Assembly (NCBI GenBank): GCA_965203635.1
Contig: OZ241903.1
Coordinates: forward strand, 1,488,001 to 1,552,000
Source: Aldehydirespirator sp965203635
GTDB taxonomy: Bacteria > Actinomycetota > Acidimicrobiia > Acidimicrobiales > Aldehydirespiratoraceae
Direction: 5' to 3'
DNA length: 64,000 nt
Shown piece after piece: positions 17,641-26,081 of this stretch. How positions within the stretch are numbered: position 1 is the stretch's first letter; each line of letters starts with the position of its first letter. Position numbers and translations under genes: made by a program. The notes under the pieces are model-generated. The model ran no database searches and was not told the origin of the DNA. It saw only the letters and a list, made by a program, of their open reading frames with translations.

Positions 17641-19029
17641 CTAGGGGGACGCTGCGCCGGAAGCGGGTGGGGGCGGCGGGGGTGATGCCTGCTTGCGGGC
17701 CCGACGGCGGCGGCGACGCCACCAGACCAGGGCGACGATCGCGGCCACGAACGGCAGGAACGGAATCAACACGCCGACCACCACCAGGGCCACCCCTCCG
17801 AGTGAGCGCAGGAACCCGGCGCCGTCGGAGATCGAGTCGCGGAAGCCGGGAAGCGAGTCGTCGGTGCGGGAGTCGAGCCATACATAGGTGCCGCCGGAGA
17901 CCTCGGGAAGCTCAGTTCCCTCCGCGTCAACCGGGACGGCCTCCGCCTCCAGCCGGATCTCCAAGCCCCGAGTGGCCACCCGGCCGGCCAGCCGCCCATC
18001 CTCGACGGGAATCTCCAGCACGGCCACCAGCAGTCCGCCGGGCTCGATCCGGTCGAAGCCGCCCTGCCGCGTCTCGAAGGCGCCGATGTCGAGACGCACA
18101 TCGAGGGACCGCACCGACACGTCAGTGAGGGTCGAGGCGCCCGGGTTCTCCACCTCCAGGCACAAGTACACGGTCGAGTCCGGATCGGCCGTGAGGTGCT
18201 GGGCCCCCAGGCAAGGGTCGTCGGCGTCGTCGGATACCCAGGCCGCCACCTCTATCCCGGTGTCGGGCGGCACGGTGGGCGACTGGGTGATGGTCAGCGT
18301 GATGGTGGCCAGGTCCACCTGGTCGCGCAGAGTGCGCAGCTGGCCCCGCAGCACCTCGAGAGTGGTCTCGCGGTCCAGCAGCTCGCCCTCGATCTGGGCC
18401 ACGTCCTCCAAGTCGACGGCCTCCTCCAGGAGTCGGCGCAGGCGGGCCACGCTGGTCTCGGCGGTGCTGATGCGGCTCTCGAGGTCGACGACCCGCTCGG
18501 TCACATCGTCGGCGCTGATCGACTGGTCGACCAGCTTCCCCACGCCGGCCAGGCGCTCCAGCGCAGTCGAGAAGTCGGTGGGCAGCACCTTGAACACGAT
18601 CTCGGCCCGGGGCTGGGGCTCGGTGCGGGTCGTCTGGGAGAACACGATCCCGCCCAGTCCCTGGACTATGGCCACCGCCTCGTTGCTGGCCGCGGTCACG
18701 TCGTCGGCCTGAACGCTGATCGTGGCCCGGTACACGATCTCGCGTCCGAGATCGGCGGGCGTGAGCGCGGTGGGAACGGCCAGAGCAGCCCCGGCATCCG
18801 GCTGTGGCGGCGTTGTGGTTACTGGCACCGTTGTGGCCGCCGGTGCCGCGCCCGTGTCGGCCGTGCTGTCCTCTTGGGCGGCTGGGGCCGCGGTCAGCGC
18901 GGCTGATTCGTCGCTGTCGTCGCCTGCGCAGGCGCCGAACAACACCAGCACTGCGCCCAGAAGGGCCAGCGCCAGGATCCTCAAGGGACGGCGAGGCGCC
19001 CTCACATGGAGGTTGATCGCATCATGCAT
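17641..19029 (-). CDS. DUF4349 lipoprotein with coiled coil and C-terminal membrane anchor
   Basis: 462 residues. The N-terminal signal ends in a lipobox (ALLGAVLVLFGACAGD), followed by a Thr/Ala/Pro linker. DUF4349 begins near REIVYRATISVQADDV, and includes a long coiled coil (RVVDLESRISTAETSVARLR to DVAQIEGELLDRETTLEVLR), then a beta-rich domain and a C-terminal membrane segment (VALVVVGVLIPFLPFVAAIVALVW) with a basic tail. It is an envelope protein of unknown role anchored at both ends. The ATG at 19029 is chosen because GGGAGGA sits six bases upstream. The gene may share a promoter region with the neighbouring lipoprotein gene, which lies on the same strand. Confidence 0.85.
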   Translation of the reverse strand: MHDAINLHVRAPRRPLRILALALLGAVLVLFGACAGDDSDESAALTAAPAAQEDSTADTGAAPAATTVPVTTTPPQPDAGAALAVPTALTPADLGREIVYRATISVQADDVTAASNEAVAIVQGLGGIVFSQTTRTEPQPRAEIVFKVLPTDFSTALERLAGVGKLVDQSISADDVTERVVDLESRISTAETSVARLRRLLEEAVDLEDVAQIEGELLDRETTLEVLRGQLRTLRDQVDLATITLTITQSPTVPPDTGIEVAAWVSDDADDPCLGAQHLTADPDSTVYLCLEVENPGASTLTDVSVRSLDVRLDIGAFETRQGGFDRIEPGGLLVAVLEIPVEDGRLAGRVATRGLEIRLEAEAVPVDAEGTELPEVSGGTYVWLDSRTDDSLPGFRDSISDGAGFLRSLGGVALVVVGVLIPFLPFVAAIVALVWWRRRRRRARKQASPPPPPPASGAASP

Positions 19030-19112
19030 AGGTGTCCTCCCGACTGGGACGGTCAACACCTATGACGCCCGCCGGGTCGATCTGGTTCCCGGCCAGCGTA
19101 GCGAGCCTGCTA

Positions 19113-19754
19113 TTACCCCTGTTCGCCCTCGCCCTCACCGATGCCGGCGGTGCCGGTGGGCGGAGGCAGAGCCTCGCCGCAGGGCGCCCCCGGGCCGGTG
19201 TAGTGGCCCTCCACGATGTACCAACCCGACTCCTGGCCCAGTTGGTTGAAGGACGTCGCGGCGAGCCGCAGCGGCACGTTGGCAGGCAGCCTCCGAGCCG
19301 GAGCGGACCAACGGTCGCCGCTGGAGTCGATCTGGCCGAGGGTGTACTCGCCGTTGGTGGTCATCGGCCCGCCGTCCACCGACACGTAGACGCGGATCTT
19401 GGAGATGTCGGCTGGAATGGGAAGGGCGTCGAACGCCACCAGGAGCTCGTTCTCGGCTGTGCCGGCCTGGCACCTGACGTTGCTCGGCGGGGGAGGCGGA
19501 CTGATGCTGACCGGGGTGTCGGGCGCCGCTGTCGTGCTAGTAGTAGAGACGACTTCTGCGACCGTAGTGGTCGTAGTGTCGGGCGGCGCCGTCGTCGGTG
19601 TGGTCACCCGGGGTTGGGTCGTAGTAGGAGTGGCAGACCCGGTGGTCGTTGTCACCTCTTCGGTCGGCACGTCCTCGCCGTTCTCGTCGTCGCTGCACGC
19701 TGCCGCGACCAGCGCCAGCGCGAGTATCGCCGTTGCGAGCCTCAGTGATCGCAT
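19113..19754 (-). CDS. Putative lipoprotein with Thr/Pro linker
   Basis: 213 residues. Signal peptide with lipobox LALALVAAACSDD, then about 50 residues of Thr, Pro and Val (likely disordered, wall-spanning), then a compact domain with two cysteines (NVRCQAGTAENELLVAFDALP and GAPCGEAL), a probable immunoglobulin/fibronectin-like beta fold by its alternating pattern. An AAGGAG five bases before the ATG at 19754 fixes the start. Upstream of the DUF4349 lipoprotein on the same strand. Function unknown; extracytoplasmic, membrane-tethered. Confidence 0.8.
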   Translation of the reverse strand: MRSLRLATAILALALVAAACSDDENGEDVPTEEVTTTTGSATPTTTQPRVTTPTTAPPDTTTTTVAEVVSTTSTTAAPDTPVSISPPPPPSNVRCQAGTAENELLVAFDALPIPADISKIRVYVSVDGGPMTTNGEYTLGQIDSSGDRWSAPARRLPANVPLRLAATSFNQLGQESGWYIVEGHYTGPGAPCGEALPPPTGTAGIGEGEGEQG

Positions 19755-19927
19755 GAGAACTCCTTTCCAGGCGCCCACCATACACCGCGGGCTCGGTCCC
19801 GCCGCGTCACGAGACAGAACCGCGAAGCCGGATCATAGGCTTGATTACGGTGATGATCGTGGATGCCCGGCAGACCCATCGAGCGGCCGCGAGTGTGTGC
19901 CGGCCCCATGCGTTGCCGCGGTGCCAC

Positions 19928-20027
19928 TCCCGCTCTTGTTCGCTGCGCTCACGGGCCGCTCGGGCCACGGCCTCGCTCGCCGGATCACGAAGATCCTCAT
20001 GAGTCGCTCCATATCCGCTCGGCCTCT
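19928..20027. repeat. Family C composite repeat, copy 2
   Basis: Reverse orientation relative to copy 1: TCCCGCTCTTGTTCGC, the core CGGGCCGCTCGGGCCACGGC, a variable middle, then CTCGGCCTCT. The end overlaps the first codons of the HD-domain gene, so part of that protein's N-terminus may derive from the element. Confidence 0.9.
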
Positions 20028-20787
20028 GGGAGAAGAGCTGTGCGCCCTGCTCAGCGGCGATGATCCCGCGCCCCGGCTGTGGTCGGCCGTCGACCGCGGC
20101 GCGATGGCTGAGATCGTTCCGGAGCTGCCGGACCTGCAGATGGAGCAGGATCCGATCCACAGGCACAAGGACGTGCTGGCCCACACGATCGCGGTGGTGG
20201 CCAAGACTCCTGACGACCTCGTGGTCCGGTTGGCGGCGCTGTTCCATGACATCGGCAAGCCCCGCACCCGCAGCTACGAACACGGCGAGGTGACCTTCCG
20301 CCACCACGAGGCGGTGGGGGCCCGGATGACCCGCAAGCGGCTGGCCGAGCTGGGCTTCGACGAGCGCACCGTCGACGATGTGAGCGAGCTGGTGAGGCTG
20401 TCGGGACGGTTCAAGGGCTACGCGTCGGGATGGAGCGACGCCGCGGTGCGCCGCTACGCCCGGGACGCGGGGCCGCTGCTGGGCCGTCTCAACCAGCTGG
20501 TCCGGTCGGACTGCACCACCCGCAACCTCCAGCGGGAGGCCGACCTCCACCGCCAGATCGACGATCTCGAGCGTCGCATTGCCGAACTGGCCGACGCCGA
20601 GCGCCGGGCGGCGGAGCGGCCCCAGATCGACGGTGGCGCGGTCATGGCCCATCTCGGCCTGCCCCCCGGTCCGAAGGTGGGCGAGGCTCTGGCCTGGCTG
20701 CTGGAGGTCAAGCGCACCGAAGGTGAGCTTCCCGTCGACGAATTGCTGGCTCGACTGGACGGCTGGTGGGCCGAGAATCGACAGTAA
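19999..20787 (+). CDS. HD-domain protein resembling C-terminal half of CCA-adding enzyme
   Basis: 262 residues. The HD metal-phosphohydrolase motif is present (EQDPIHRHKDVLAHT, LAALFHDIGKPRT) with the third histidine in FRHHEAVGARM. The order SARPLGEELCALLSGDDPAP, then VPELPDLQMEQDPIHRHKDV matches the part of actinobacterial tRNA CCA-nucleotidyltransferases that follows the polymerase domain, and the downstream LGLPPGPKVGEAL is the C-terminal tail motif. The N-terminal nucleotidyltransferase domain (G-S-R, DxD) is absent: the ATG lies inside repeat C2, and upstream DNA encodes a lipoprotein on the other strand. It may be a free-standing HD phosphohydrolase or a truncated enzyme. Confidence 0.8.
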   Translation: MSRSISARPLGEELCALLSGDDPAPRLWSAVDRGAMAEIVPELPDLQMEQDPIHRHKDVLAHTIAVVAKTPDDLVVRLAALFHDIGKPRTRSYEHGEVTFRHHEAVGARMTRKRLAELGFDERTVDDVSELVRLSGRFKGYASGWSDAAVRRYARDAGPLLGRLNQLVRSDCTTRNLQREADLHRQIDDLERRIAELADAERRAAERPQIDGGAVMAHLGLPPGPKVGEALAWLLEVKRTEGELPVDELLARLDGWWAENRQ

Positions 20788-20852
20788 ATCCCGATAGCCT
20801 CTTTCAGCGTTCAAGACCCCAGCAACCGACACAAACCCCAGAAGGAGATGCC

Positions 20853-21875
20853 GTGACTTATCGAGCGGAGTACCTGTGGATCGACGGCGTTGAGCCGGTG
20901 GGTGAGATCCGCACCAAGACGAAGATCCTGGCCAATGACGAGGCGCCGCCGATCTGGGGCTTTGACGGCTCGTCCACCAATCAGGCGACTGGCGACAACT
21001 CCGATGTCGTGCTCAAGCCGGTGTTCACCTGCGGCGACCCGGTCCGCGGCGGCGACAACATTCTGGTGCTGTGCGAGACGCTGCTGACCCGTGATCTGTC
21101 GCCGCATCCCACCAACCGGCGGGCTGAGTGCGTGGCCGTGTACGAGAAGTACAAGGACCAGGCGCCGCTCTTCGGGATGGAGCAGGAGTACACGCTTCTG
21201 GACGCGACGACCCGGTGGCCGGCCGGGTTCCCCCCCGCGGGGTTCCCGCCTCCGCAGGGTCCGTACTACTGCGGGGTCGGCGCGGGCCGTATCTCGGGCC
21301 GCGACCTCATCGAGGAGCACACCACCGCGTGCATCCAGGCCGGTCTGGACATCGCAGGCACAAACGCGGAGGTGATGCCCGGCCAGTGGGAGTTCCAGAT
21401 CGGGCCGTCGGACACCGTCACGGTCGCGGACCATGTGTGGGTGGCCCGCTACCTGCTGTTCCGCCTCGCGGAGAAGCACGGCATCGAGGTGACCATCGAG
21501 CCCAAGCCGATGCTGGGCGACTGGAACGGCGCAGGCATGCACACCAACGTGTCCACCAGGTCGATGCGCGAGAGCTACGAGCCCATCATCGCGGCCTGCG
21601 AAGCGCTCGGCATGGCCGGCAAGCCCGAGGAGCACCTGGCCGCCTACGGCGCCGGTATCGAGTTCCGGTTGACCGGCGAGCACGAGACCGAGCGCTATGA
21701 CCAGTACTCCTACGGCGTGTCGGATCGGGGTGCTTCGGTGCGGATCCCGTGGCAGGTCGCCCGCGACGGCAAGGGCTACATCGAGGACCGCCGCCCCAAC
21801 GCCAACGCCGACCCCTACCACGTGACCACCCTGCTGACGAGGACCATCTGCGAAGCACTCGTCGGCTACAACTGA
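20853..21875 (+). CDS. glnII: Type II (eukaryote-type) glutamine synthetase
   Basis: 340 residues, the short length of GSII rather than the ~470 of GlnA. Recognisable blocks: WGFDGSSTNQATGDNSDV, the metal-binding FGMEQEYTLL, NAEVMPGQWEFQIGP, DWNGAGMHTNVST and YGVSDRGASVRIP. The enzyme joins ammonia to glutamate using ATP in the cytoplasm. The start is GTG at 20853 with AAGGAG upstream; the open frame back to 20766 lies in the preceding gene. GSII occurs in several actinobacteria and rhizobia beside GlnA, so a second glutamine synthetase may exist elsewhere in the genome. It follows the HD gene by 65 bp. Confidence 0.95.
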   Translation: MTYRAEYLWIDGVEPVGEIRTKTKILANDEAPPIWGFDGSSTNQATGDNSDVVLKPVFTCGDPVRGGDNILVLCETLLTRDLSPHPTNRRAECVAVYEKYKDQAPLFGMEQEYTLLDATTRWPAGFPPAGFPPPQGPYYCGVGAGRISGRDLIEEHTTACIQAGLDIAGTNAEVMPGQWEFQIGPSDTVTVADHVWVARYLLFRLAEKHGIEVTIEPKPMLGDWNGAGMHTNVSTRSMRESYEPIIAACEALGMAGKPEEHLAAYGAGIEFRLTGEHETERYDQYSYGVSDRGASVRIPWQVARDGKGYIEDRRPNANADPYHVTTLLTRTICEALVGYN

Positions 21876-21922
21876 GAACGTGCGCGGGTAGGCGCATGCC
21901 CGTCGCGTTCGGGCGGGGTGTC

Positions 21923-22011
21923 TCCCGCCCTTGTTCGCTGCGCTCACGGGCCGCTCGGGCCACGGCCTCGCCCGTATGCAGCGGATCCGTACGCCTACTC
22001 GCTCGGCCTCT
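21923..22011. repeat. Family C composite repeat, copy 3
   Basis: Same orientation as copy 2, with core CGGGCCGCTCGGGCCACGGC and end GCTCGGCCTC. It fills the gap between the glutamine synthetase stop and the nadE start, 17 bp before the latter. Confidence 0.9.
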
Positions 22012-22028
22012 GACCCGCCCCGCCCCCG

Positions 22029-23915
22029 ATGGCCGCCGACGCTGCTAGGGGAGCGGGACCCGACCGCTTGAGGGTGGCGATCTGCCAGGTCAACCCGACC
22101 GTCGGCGACCTGGAAGCGAACGTGGCCCTGGCCGCCGAGGCGCAGGCCCGGGCCGAGGCCGCCGGCGCCGACCTCGCGGTGCTGCCCGAGCTGGTCATCA
22201 CCGGCTACCCGCCCGAGGACCTCGTCCTGCGGCCGGGCTTCGTCGCGGCCAGCCGGGCCGCGCTCGACCGGTTCGCGGCCCGCACCGGTTCGTGCGCGGC
22301 CGTGGTCGGCTTCGTCGACGGCGCCGGCGAGACCGGCCGGCGGGTGCCCGACATGGCCGGGGTCGAGAGCTTCAGCGAGGCCTTCAACGCGGTGGCGGTA
22401 TGCGCAGCCGGCGAGGTGCGCGGCGTCTACCGCAAGCGCCACCTGCCCAACTACGACGTGTTCGACGAGCTGCGCCACTTCCGGCCCGGCATCGAGGAGC
22501 CGCCGCTCTTCGAGATCGGAGGCGCAGTGGTGGGGGTGACCGTGTGCGAGGACGCCTGGGTTCCGGACGGCCCGGTGAGCGATCTGGCCCGGGCCGGCGC
22601 ACAGCTGGTGGTGAACGTCAACGGGTCGCCGTTCCGGGCCGGCAAGCAGGCCGCCCGCGAGCAGGTGATCGGCCGGCGGGTGTCCGAGGCCGGCGTGGCG
22701 GTCGTCTGCGTGAACCTCGTGGGCGGCCAGGACGAACTGGTCTTCGACGGCGGATCGTTCGTGATCGCCTCCGACGGGTCGGTGGCGGCCCGCTGCGTGT
22801 CATTCGCCGAGTCGGTCGATGTGTTCGATGTGGATCTGCCGTCCCGCCGGCACATCCCGCCCCCGCAGCACCGGCACCCGGTGGTCGCAGTGACGCGGGA
22901 GGTCGCAGTGAGGCGGGAGGTCGCAGTGACGCGGGAGGGCGCAGTGACGCGGGTGGGCGCAGTGACGCGGGAGGTCGCAGTGACGCGGGAGGGCGCATCG
23001 GCATCCGGTCGCGAGCGTCTGGCCGCGCCCATCGCGCCGCCCATGGACCTCGACGCTCAGCGCTGGGCCGCCCTGGTGCTGGCCACCCGCGACTACGTCC
23101 ACAAGAGCGGCTTCAGCGATGTCTGCGTGGGACTCTCCGGCGGGGTGGACTCGTCGCTGACCGCAGCCGTCGCGGTCGACGCGCTGGGCGCAGACCATGT
23201 GCACGGCGTGCTGATGCCGTCCCGCAACTCCAGCGAGCACTCGGTCACCGACGCCGAGAAGCTGGCCGCCAACCTCGGCATCGATGCTCGCATCGTCGGC
23301 ATCGAACCGGGTCACGCGGCGCTGGCCGAGATGCTCGAACCCGGTCTCGGCGACGGACTCGAACCGGGAGGCATCACCGACCAGAACCTCCAGGCCCGCA
23401 TCCGCGGCCTGACGCTGATGGCGCTGGCCAACGAGCACGGCTGGCTGGTGCTCACCACCGGCAACAAGAGCGAGCTGGCCGTGGGCTACTCGACCCTGTA
23501 CGGCGACACGGCCGGTGCGTACGCGGTGGTCTCGGATCTATGGAAGCTCGACGTGTACGAGCTGTGCCGCTGGCGCAACCTGCAGGCGGGAAGCGAACTC
23601 ATCCCGGCGACGGTGCTGGCCAAGGCGCCGTCGGCCGAACTGGCGCCCGGCCAGCGCGACGACCAGTCGTTGCCGTCCTACGAGGTGCTCGATCCCATCC
23701 TGCGGCTGTACGTGGAGGAGCTTCGAAGCGTCGGTGAGATCCAGCAGGCCCAGATCGCGCCGCCGGAGGTGGTGGAGCAGGTGTGCCGCATGGTGGACAC
23801 CGCCGAGTACAAGCGCCGCCAGACGCCGATCGGTCCCCGACTCACCGGCCGGGCGTTCGGCCGGGACAGGCGCATGCCGATCATCAACCGGTACCGCGGC
23901 TCGAGCGACCAGTGA
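22029..23915 (+). CDS. nadE: Glutamine-hydrolysing NAD+ synthetase
   Basis: 628 residues in two domains. The N-terminal nitrilase-fold glutaminase has the catalytic triad blocks PELVITGYPPEDL (Glu), YRKRHLPNYDVFDE (Lys) and GVTVCEDAW (Cys). The C-terminal synthetase has the ATP loop GLSGGVDSSLTAAV and the downstream TGNKSELAVGYSTLYGD. The enzyme makes NAD+ from deamido-NAD+, ATP and glutamine. The linker between domains (about residues 286-322) is built from six copies of an 18-bp tandem repeat encoding VAVTRE-type blocks, absent in typical homologues. The ATG at 22029 is used; a TTG at 22068 nearer the first strand is an alternative. It ends four bases overlapping a duplicated start motif. 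Confidence 0.95.
   Translation: MAADAARGAGPDRLRVAICQVNPTVGDLEANVALAAEAQARAEAAGADLAVLPELVITGYPPEDLVLRPGFVAASRAALDRFAARTGSCAAVVGFVDGAGETGRRVPDMAGVESFSEAFNAVAVCAAGEVRGVYRKRHLPNYDVFDELRHFRPGIEEPPLFEIGGAVVGVTVCEDAWVPDGPVSDLARAGAQLVVNVNGSPFRAGKQAAREQVIGRRVSEAGVAVVCVNLVGGQDELVFDGGSFVIASDGSVAARCVSFAESVDVFDVDLPSRRHIPPPQHRHPVVAVTREVAVRREVAVTREGAVTRVGAVTREVAVTREGASASGRERLAAPIAPPMDLDAQRWAALVLATRDYVHKSGFSDVCVGLSGGVDSSLTAAVAVDALGADHVHGVLMPSRNSSEHSVTDAEKLAANLGIDARIVGIEPGHAALAEMLEPGLGDGLEPGGITDQNLQARIRGLTLMALANEHGWLVLTTGNKSELAVGYSTLYGDTAGAYAVVSDLWKLDVYELCRWRNLQAGSELIPATVLAKAPSAELAPGQRDDQSLPSYEVLDPILRLYVEELRSVGEIQQAQIAPPEVVEQVCRMVDTAEYKRRQTPIGPRLTGRAFGRDRRMPIINRYRGSSDQ
22884..22991 (+). repeat. 18-bp in-frame minisatellite in the nadE linker
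   Basis: Six units of GTCGCAGTGACGCGGGAG (with T/G and C/G variants) begin at 22884, 22902, 22920, 22938, 22956 and 22974. It keeps frame and adds 36 residues between the glutaminase and synthetase domains. Confidence 0.95.
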
Positions 23916-24009
23916 GCCGCGGCTACTCCGTGGCCCTCGGGAGTGGCCGGCGCGGTGGCGGGGCCGGGCTGGAGGCGGGCGTTCCGTGAGCCGCGGCTAC
24001 TCCGTGGCC
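23912..24009 (+). repeat. Duplicated start motif between nadE and the next gene
   Basis: The 24-bp sequence beginning GTGAGCCGCGGCTACTCCGT occurs at 23912 (its GTG overlapping the nadE stop TGA) and again at 23986 (the start used by the next gene). The two are 74 bp apart, so out of frame with each other. The first copy opens a 25-codon frame that closes with a TGA overlapping the second GTG. Confidence 0.9.
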
Positions 24010-24564
24010 CAGACGGCGCGGCTGGTGTGCGCGCTGCGCTGGGCCTGCGGACGGTTGGCGGAGATGCTCGAGGGCTGGGCCGCACAAGCGGCGGGCGCGC
24101 CCGGGCACGCCGAGGTCGCGGCGCCGCTGTCGGAGTTGAGCCGCCGCCTCGCCTCGCACCGCGAGGCGTTCGACGGTCTCCAGCCCGACTCCGAGCTGAT
24201 GGCTCCCTGGAGGCAGGCCGCGCCCGCCGATGGGTCGCTGGCCGCCGCGCTCGACGAGATCGCGGCCTCGGAGGGATCGGTGGAGCGCCTCGACATCGCC
24301 CGCGAAGTGCTCGTGCCTGAATTGCGGCGCGTGTACGCGGAGATTCGCGAGCACGCCGCGCCCCACTGCGATGGAGCCCTGATCTCCACGGCCGGCTCGC
24401 TCGGGTCCGATCTGGACCGCCGGGCCGCCCCTGCCGGAGCCACCCAGTCCGGAGCGGTCGAGGCGGCTGCCGGTGTCGCCCAGTCCGGGGCAATCGAGGC
24501 GGCTGCCGGTGTGCTGTTTGCGGCCGGCGGCATTGTGGAGCGCTCGCTTCTGCGGCCCGGGTAG
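23986..24564 (+). CDS. Unknown helical protein downstream of nadE
   Basis: 192 residues, mostly helical and rich in Ala, Glu, Leu and Arg. Two tryptophan/cysteine-containing helices open it (RLVCALRWACGRLAEMLEGW), and the last 35 residues have a repeat (TQSGAVEAAAGVAQSGAIEAAAG-type; two 13-residue units). No membrane segment, no known motif. The GTG at 23986 lies 71 bp after the nadE stop; a second copy of the same first eight codons overlaps that stop and closes after 25 codons, which looks like an insertion that broke an original four-base overlap. It could be a helical-bundle protein linked to NAD metabolism by position only. Confidence 0.6.
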   Translation: MSRGYSVAQTARLVCALRWACGRLAEMLEGWAAQAAGAPGHAEVAAPLSELSRRLASHREAFDGLQPDSELMAPWRQAAPADGSLAAALDEIAASEGSVERLDIAREVLVPELRRVYAEIREHAAPHCDGALISTAGSLGSDLDRRAAPAGATQSGAVEAAAGVAQSGAIEAAAGVLFAAGGIVERSLLRPG

Positions 24565-24588
24565 CCGGGCGTCGCCGGCTTCCGGGGT

Positions 24589-24777
24589 GAATTGGCAGCG
24601 CTCTGCACGGTATGCGTGCATTGTGCTGCCAGTTCGGGAGGGGCGGTGGCCCTGGACCGGAATTGGCAGCGTTCTCGCGGTATGCGTGCATTGTGCTGCC
24701 AGTTCGGGAGAGGCGGTGGCCCTGCGCCGGGATTGGCAGCGGTGGGGGCCGTTTCCGGTGTCGTCGGCTGCCAGTTC
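24589..24777. repeat. Family A palindromic repeat, triplet upstream of sigma factor
   Basis: Copies at 24589-24635 and 24660-24705 keep the outer arms GAATTGGCAGC and GCTGCCAGTTC and the TATGCGTGCATT centre; a third (24731-24777) keeps only the outer arms, with a replaced interior. These occupy most of the 320-bp gap between the unknown gene and the sigma factor gene; the rest holds only the candidate promoter. Confidence 0.9.
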
Positions 24778-24787
24778 GGTGCTGTGG

Positions 24788-24815
24788 TTGGCGATGGGCA
24801 AAACCTCGTTATCGT
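24788..24815 (+). promoter_or_regulatory. Candidate promoter for the sigma factor gene
   Basis: A TTGGCG-like -35 and TATCGT-like -10 stand about 16 bp apart, in the locally AT-richer stretch between the family A triplet and the GTG at 24885. Weak match; offered only because the gap holds no better one. Confidence 0.3.
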
Positions 24816-24884
24816 TCAACGCAGCAATGGCGCGTGGGGCGGCTGTCGTTGGGCCGGCTCCTTTCGGACCTGGAGTGGGGGTAC

Positions 24885-25832
24885 GTGGTAAAGGTCAAGG
24901 AGCGAGTTGAGAGAGACGAGGAGGATCTTGTCCGCCTCTATCTCACCGACATCGGCCAGTACCCGCTGCTGACCAAGGACGACGAAGTCCGGCTGGCCCA
25001 GGAGATCGAAATCGGGCTGGCAGCCCGCAAGGAACTCAAGGAGGCCGCCCCCGGCTCCCTGACCGACCACCGCCGCCGGGACCTGCGCCGCAAGGACCGG
25101 CGGGGGCTGGAGTCCGAGCGAACCTTCGTGCAGTCGAACCTGCGGCTGGTGGTCTCCATCGCCAAGAAGTACCAGGCCTCGGGCCTGCCGCTGCTCGACC
25201 TGATCCAGGAGGGCAACCTCGGTCTGATGCACGCGGTCGAGAAGTTCGACTGGCGCAAGGGCTTCAAGTTCTCGACCTACGCCACCTGGTGGATCCGCCA
25301 GGCCATCACCCGGGGCATCGCCAACACCGGCCGCACCATCCGGCTGCCGGTCCACGCCGGCGACACGCTGGCCCGCCTCCAGAAGGCCCGCTCCCGCCTG
25401 GAACTCAAGTACGGCCGGCCGCCCACTCTGGTGGAGCTGGCCGCCGAGGTCGAGATGCCCGAGGACAAGGTCACCGAGGCGCTGCGCTTCCAGTCCGAGC
25501 CGCTGTCGCTGTCGGAGCCGCTGCGCCAGGACGGCGACGCCGAGCTGGGCGACGTGGTGGAGGACCGGTCGATCGACTCGCCCTTCGACACCGCGGCCAC
25601 CACCATGCTGCCCAACGAGATCATGCGGCTGCTGTCCCCGCTGGACGAGCGCGAGCGCGACATCCTCAAGCTGCGCTTCGGCCTCGACCGGGGCGAGCCC
25701 CGCACCCTGGAGGAGGTCGGCGAGCACTTCAACCTCACCCGGGAGCGGATCCGCCAGATCGAGGCCCGGGCCATGTCGAAGCTGCGCCACCCCTCCAGCG
25801 ACACCGGCGCCCGCGACCTCCTCAACGTCTAA
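24885..25832 (+). CDS. Principal-type sigma-70 factor (RpoD/SigB-like)
   Basis: 315 residues. Region 1.2 (DLVRLYLTDIGQYPLLT), region 2 (SNLRLVVSIAKKY, DLIQEGNLGLMHAVEKFDW, the -10-recognising FSTYATWWIRQAI), region 3 and region 4 (ERDILKLRFGL, LTRERIRQIEARAMSKL) are complete. The short non-conserved region and lack of an extended 1.1 domain fit a group 1/2 actinobacterial factor such as SigB or a short SigA. The start GTG at 24885 is preceded by GGAG; the open frame to 24612 runs through the palindromic repeats. Whether it is the essential housekeeping factor depends on other sigma genes in the genome. Confidence 0.95.
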   Translation: MVKVKERVERDEEDLVRLYLTDIGQYPLLTKDDEVRLAQEIEIGLAARKELKEAAPGSLTDHRRRDLRRKDRRGLESERTFVQSNLRLVVSIAKKYQASGLPLLDLIQEGNLGLMHAVEKFDWRKGFKFSTYATWWIRQAITRGIANTGRTIRLPVHAGDTLARLQKARSRLELKYGRPPTLVELAAEVEMPEDKVTEALRFQSEPLSLSEPLRQDGDAELGDVVEDRSIDSPFDTAATTMLPNEIMRLLSPLDERERDILKLRFGLDRGEPRTLEEVGEHFNLTRERIRQIEARAMSKLRHPSSDTGARDLLNV

Positions 25833-25921
25833 CCGGCCCCGCGCCGCTACTGCCTAAGCGGTGGCACGAGATGAACCCTTCACCGGCCCGGGCGGCAGCC
25901 CCGAAGCGATAGCACCCGCCA

Positions 25922-25948
25922 GCCCCCGGGTCGCGGCCCGAGGGGGGC
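25922..25948 (+). terminator. Candidate terminator after the sigma factor gene
   Basis: GCCCCCGGG faces CCCGAGGGGGGC across a short GC-rich loop about 90 bp after the stop. No T-run; strength uncertain. Confidence 0.4.
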
Positions 25949-25955
25949 GGGGAAG

Positions 25956-25987
25956 AATGAACGGAATATATCATGCAGCCGTTCATT
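25956..25987. promoter_or_regulatory. AT-rich inverted repeat, operator-like
   Basis: AATGAACG and CGTTCATT are perfect 8-bp arms around a 16-nt AT-rich centre. The surrounding ~90 bp is much richer in A and T than the rest of the window. It is the likely regulatory region of the small gene at 26082. Confidence 0.45.
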
Positions 25988-26081
25988 AGCGCAACTTAGA
26001 CTTTAAAGCAACCAAATAGCCGCACGATTACACTGTCCAGAGAGCGACGGCGGCGCTGCCGTGGGCGGCGGGAGGTGTCTG

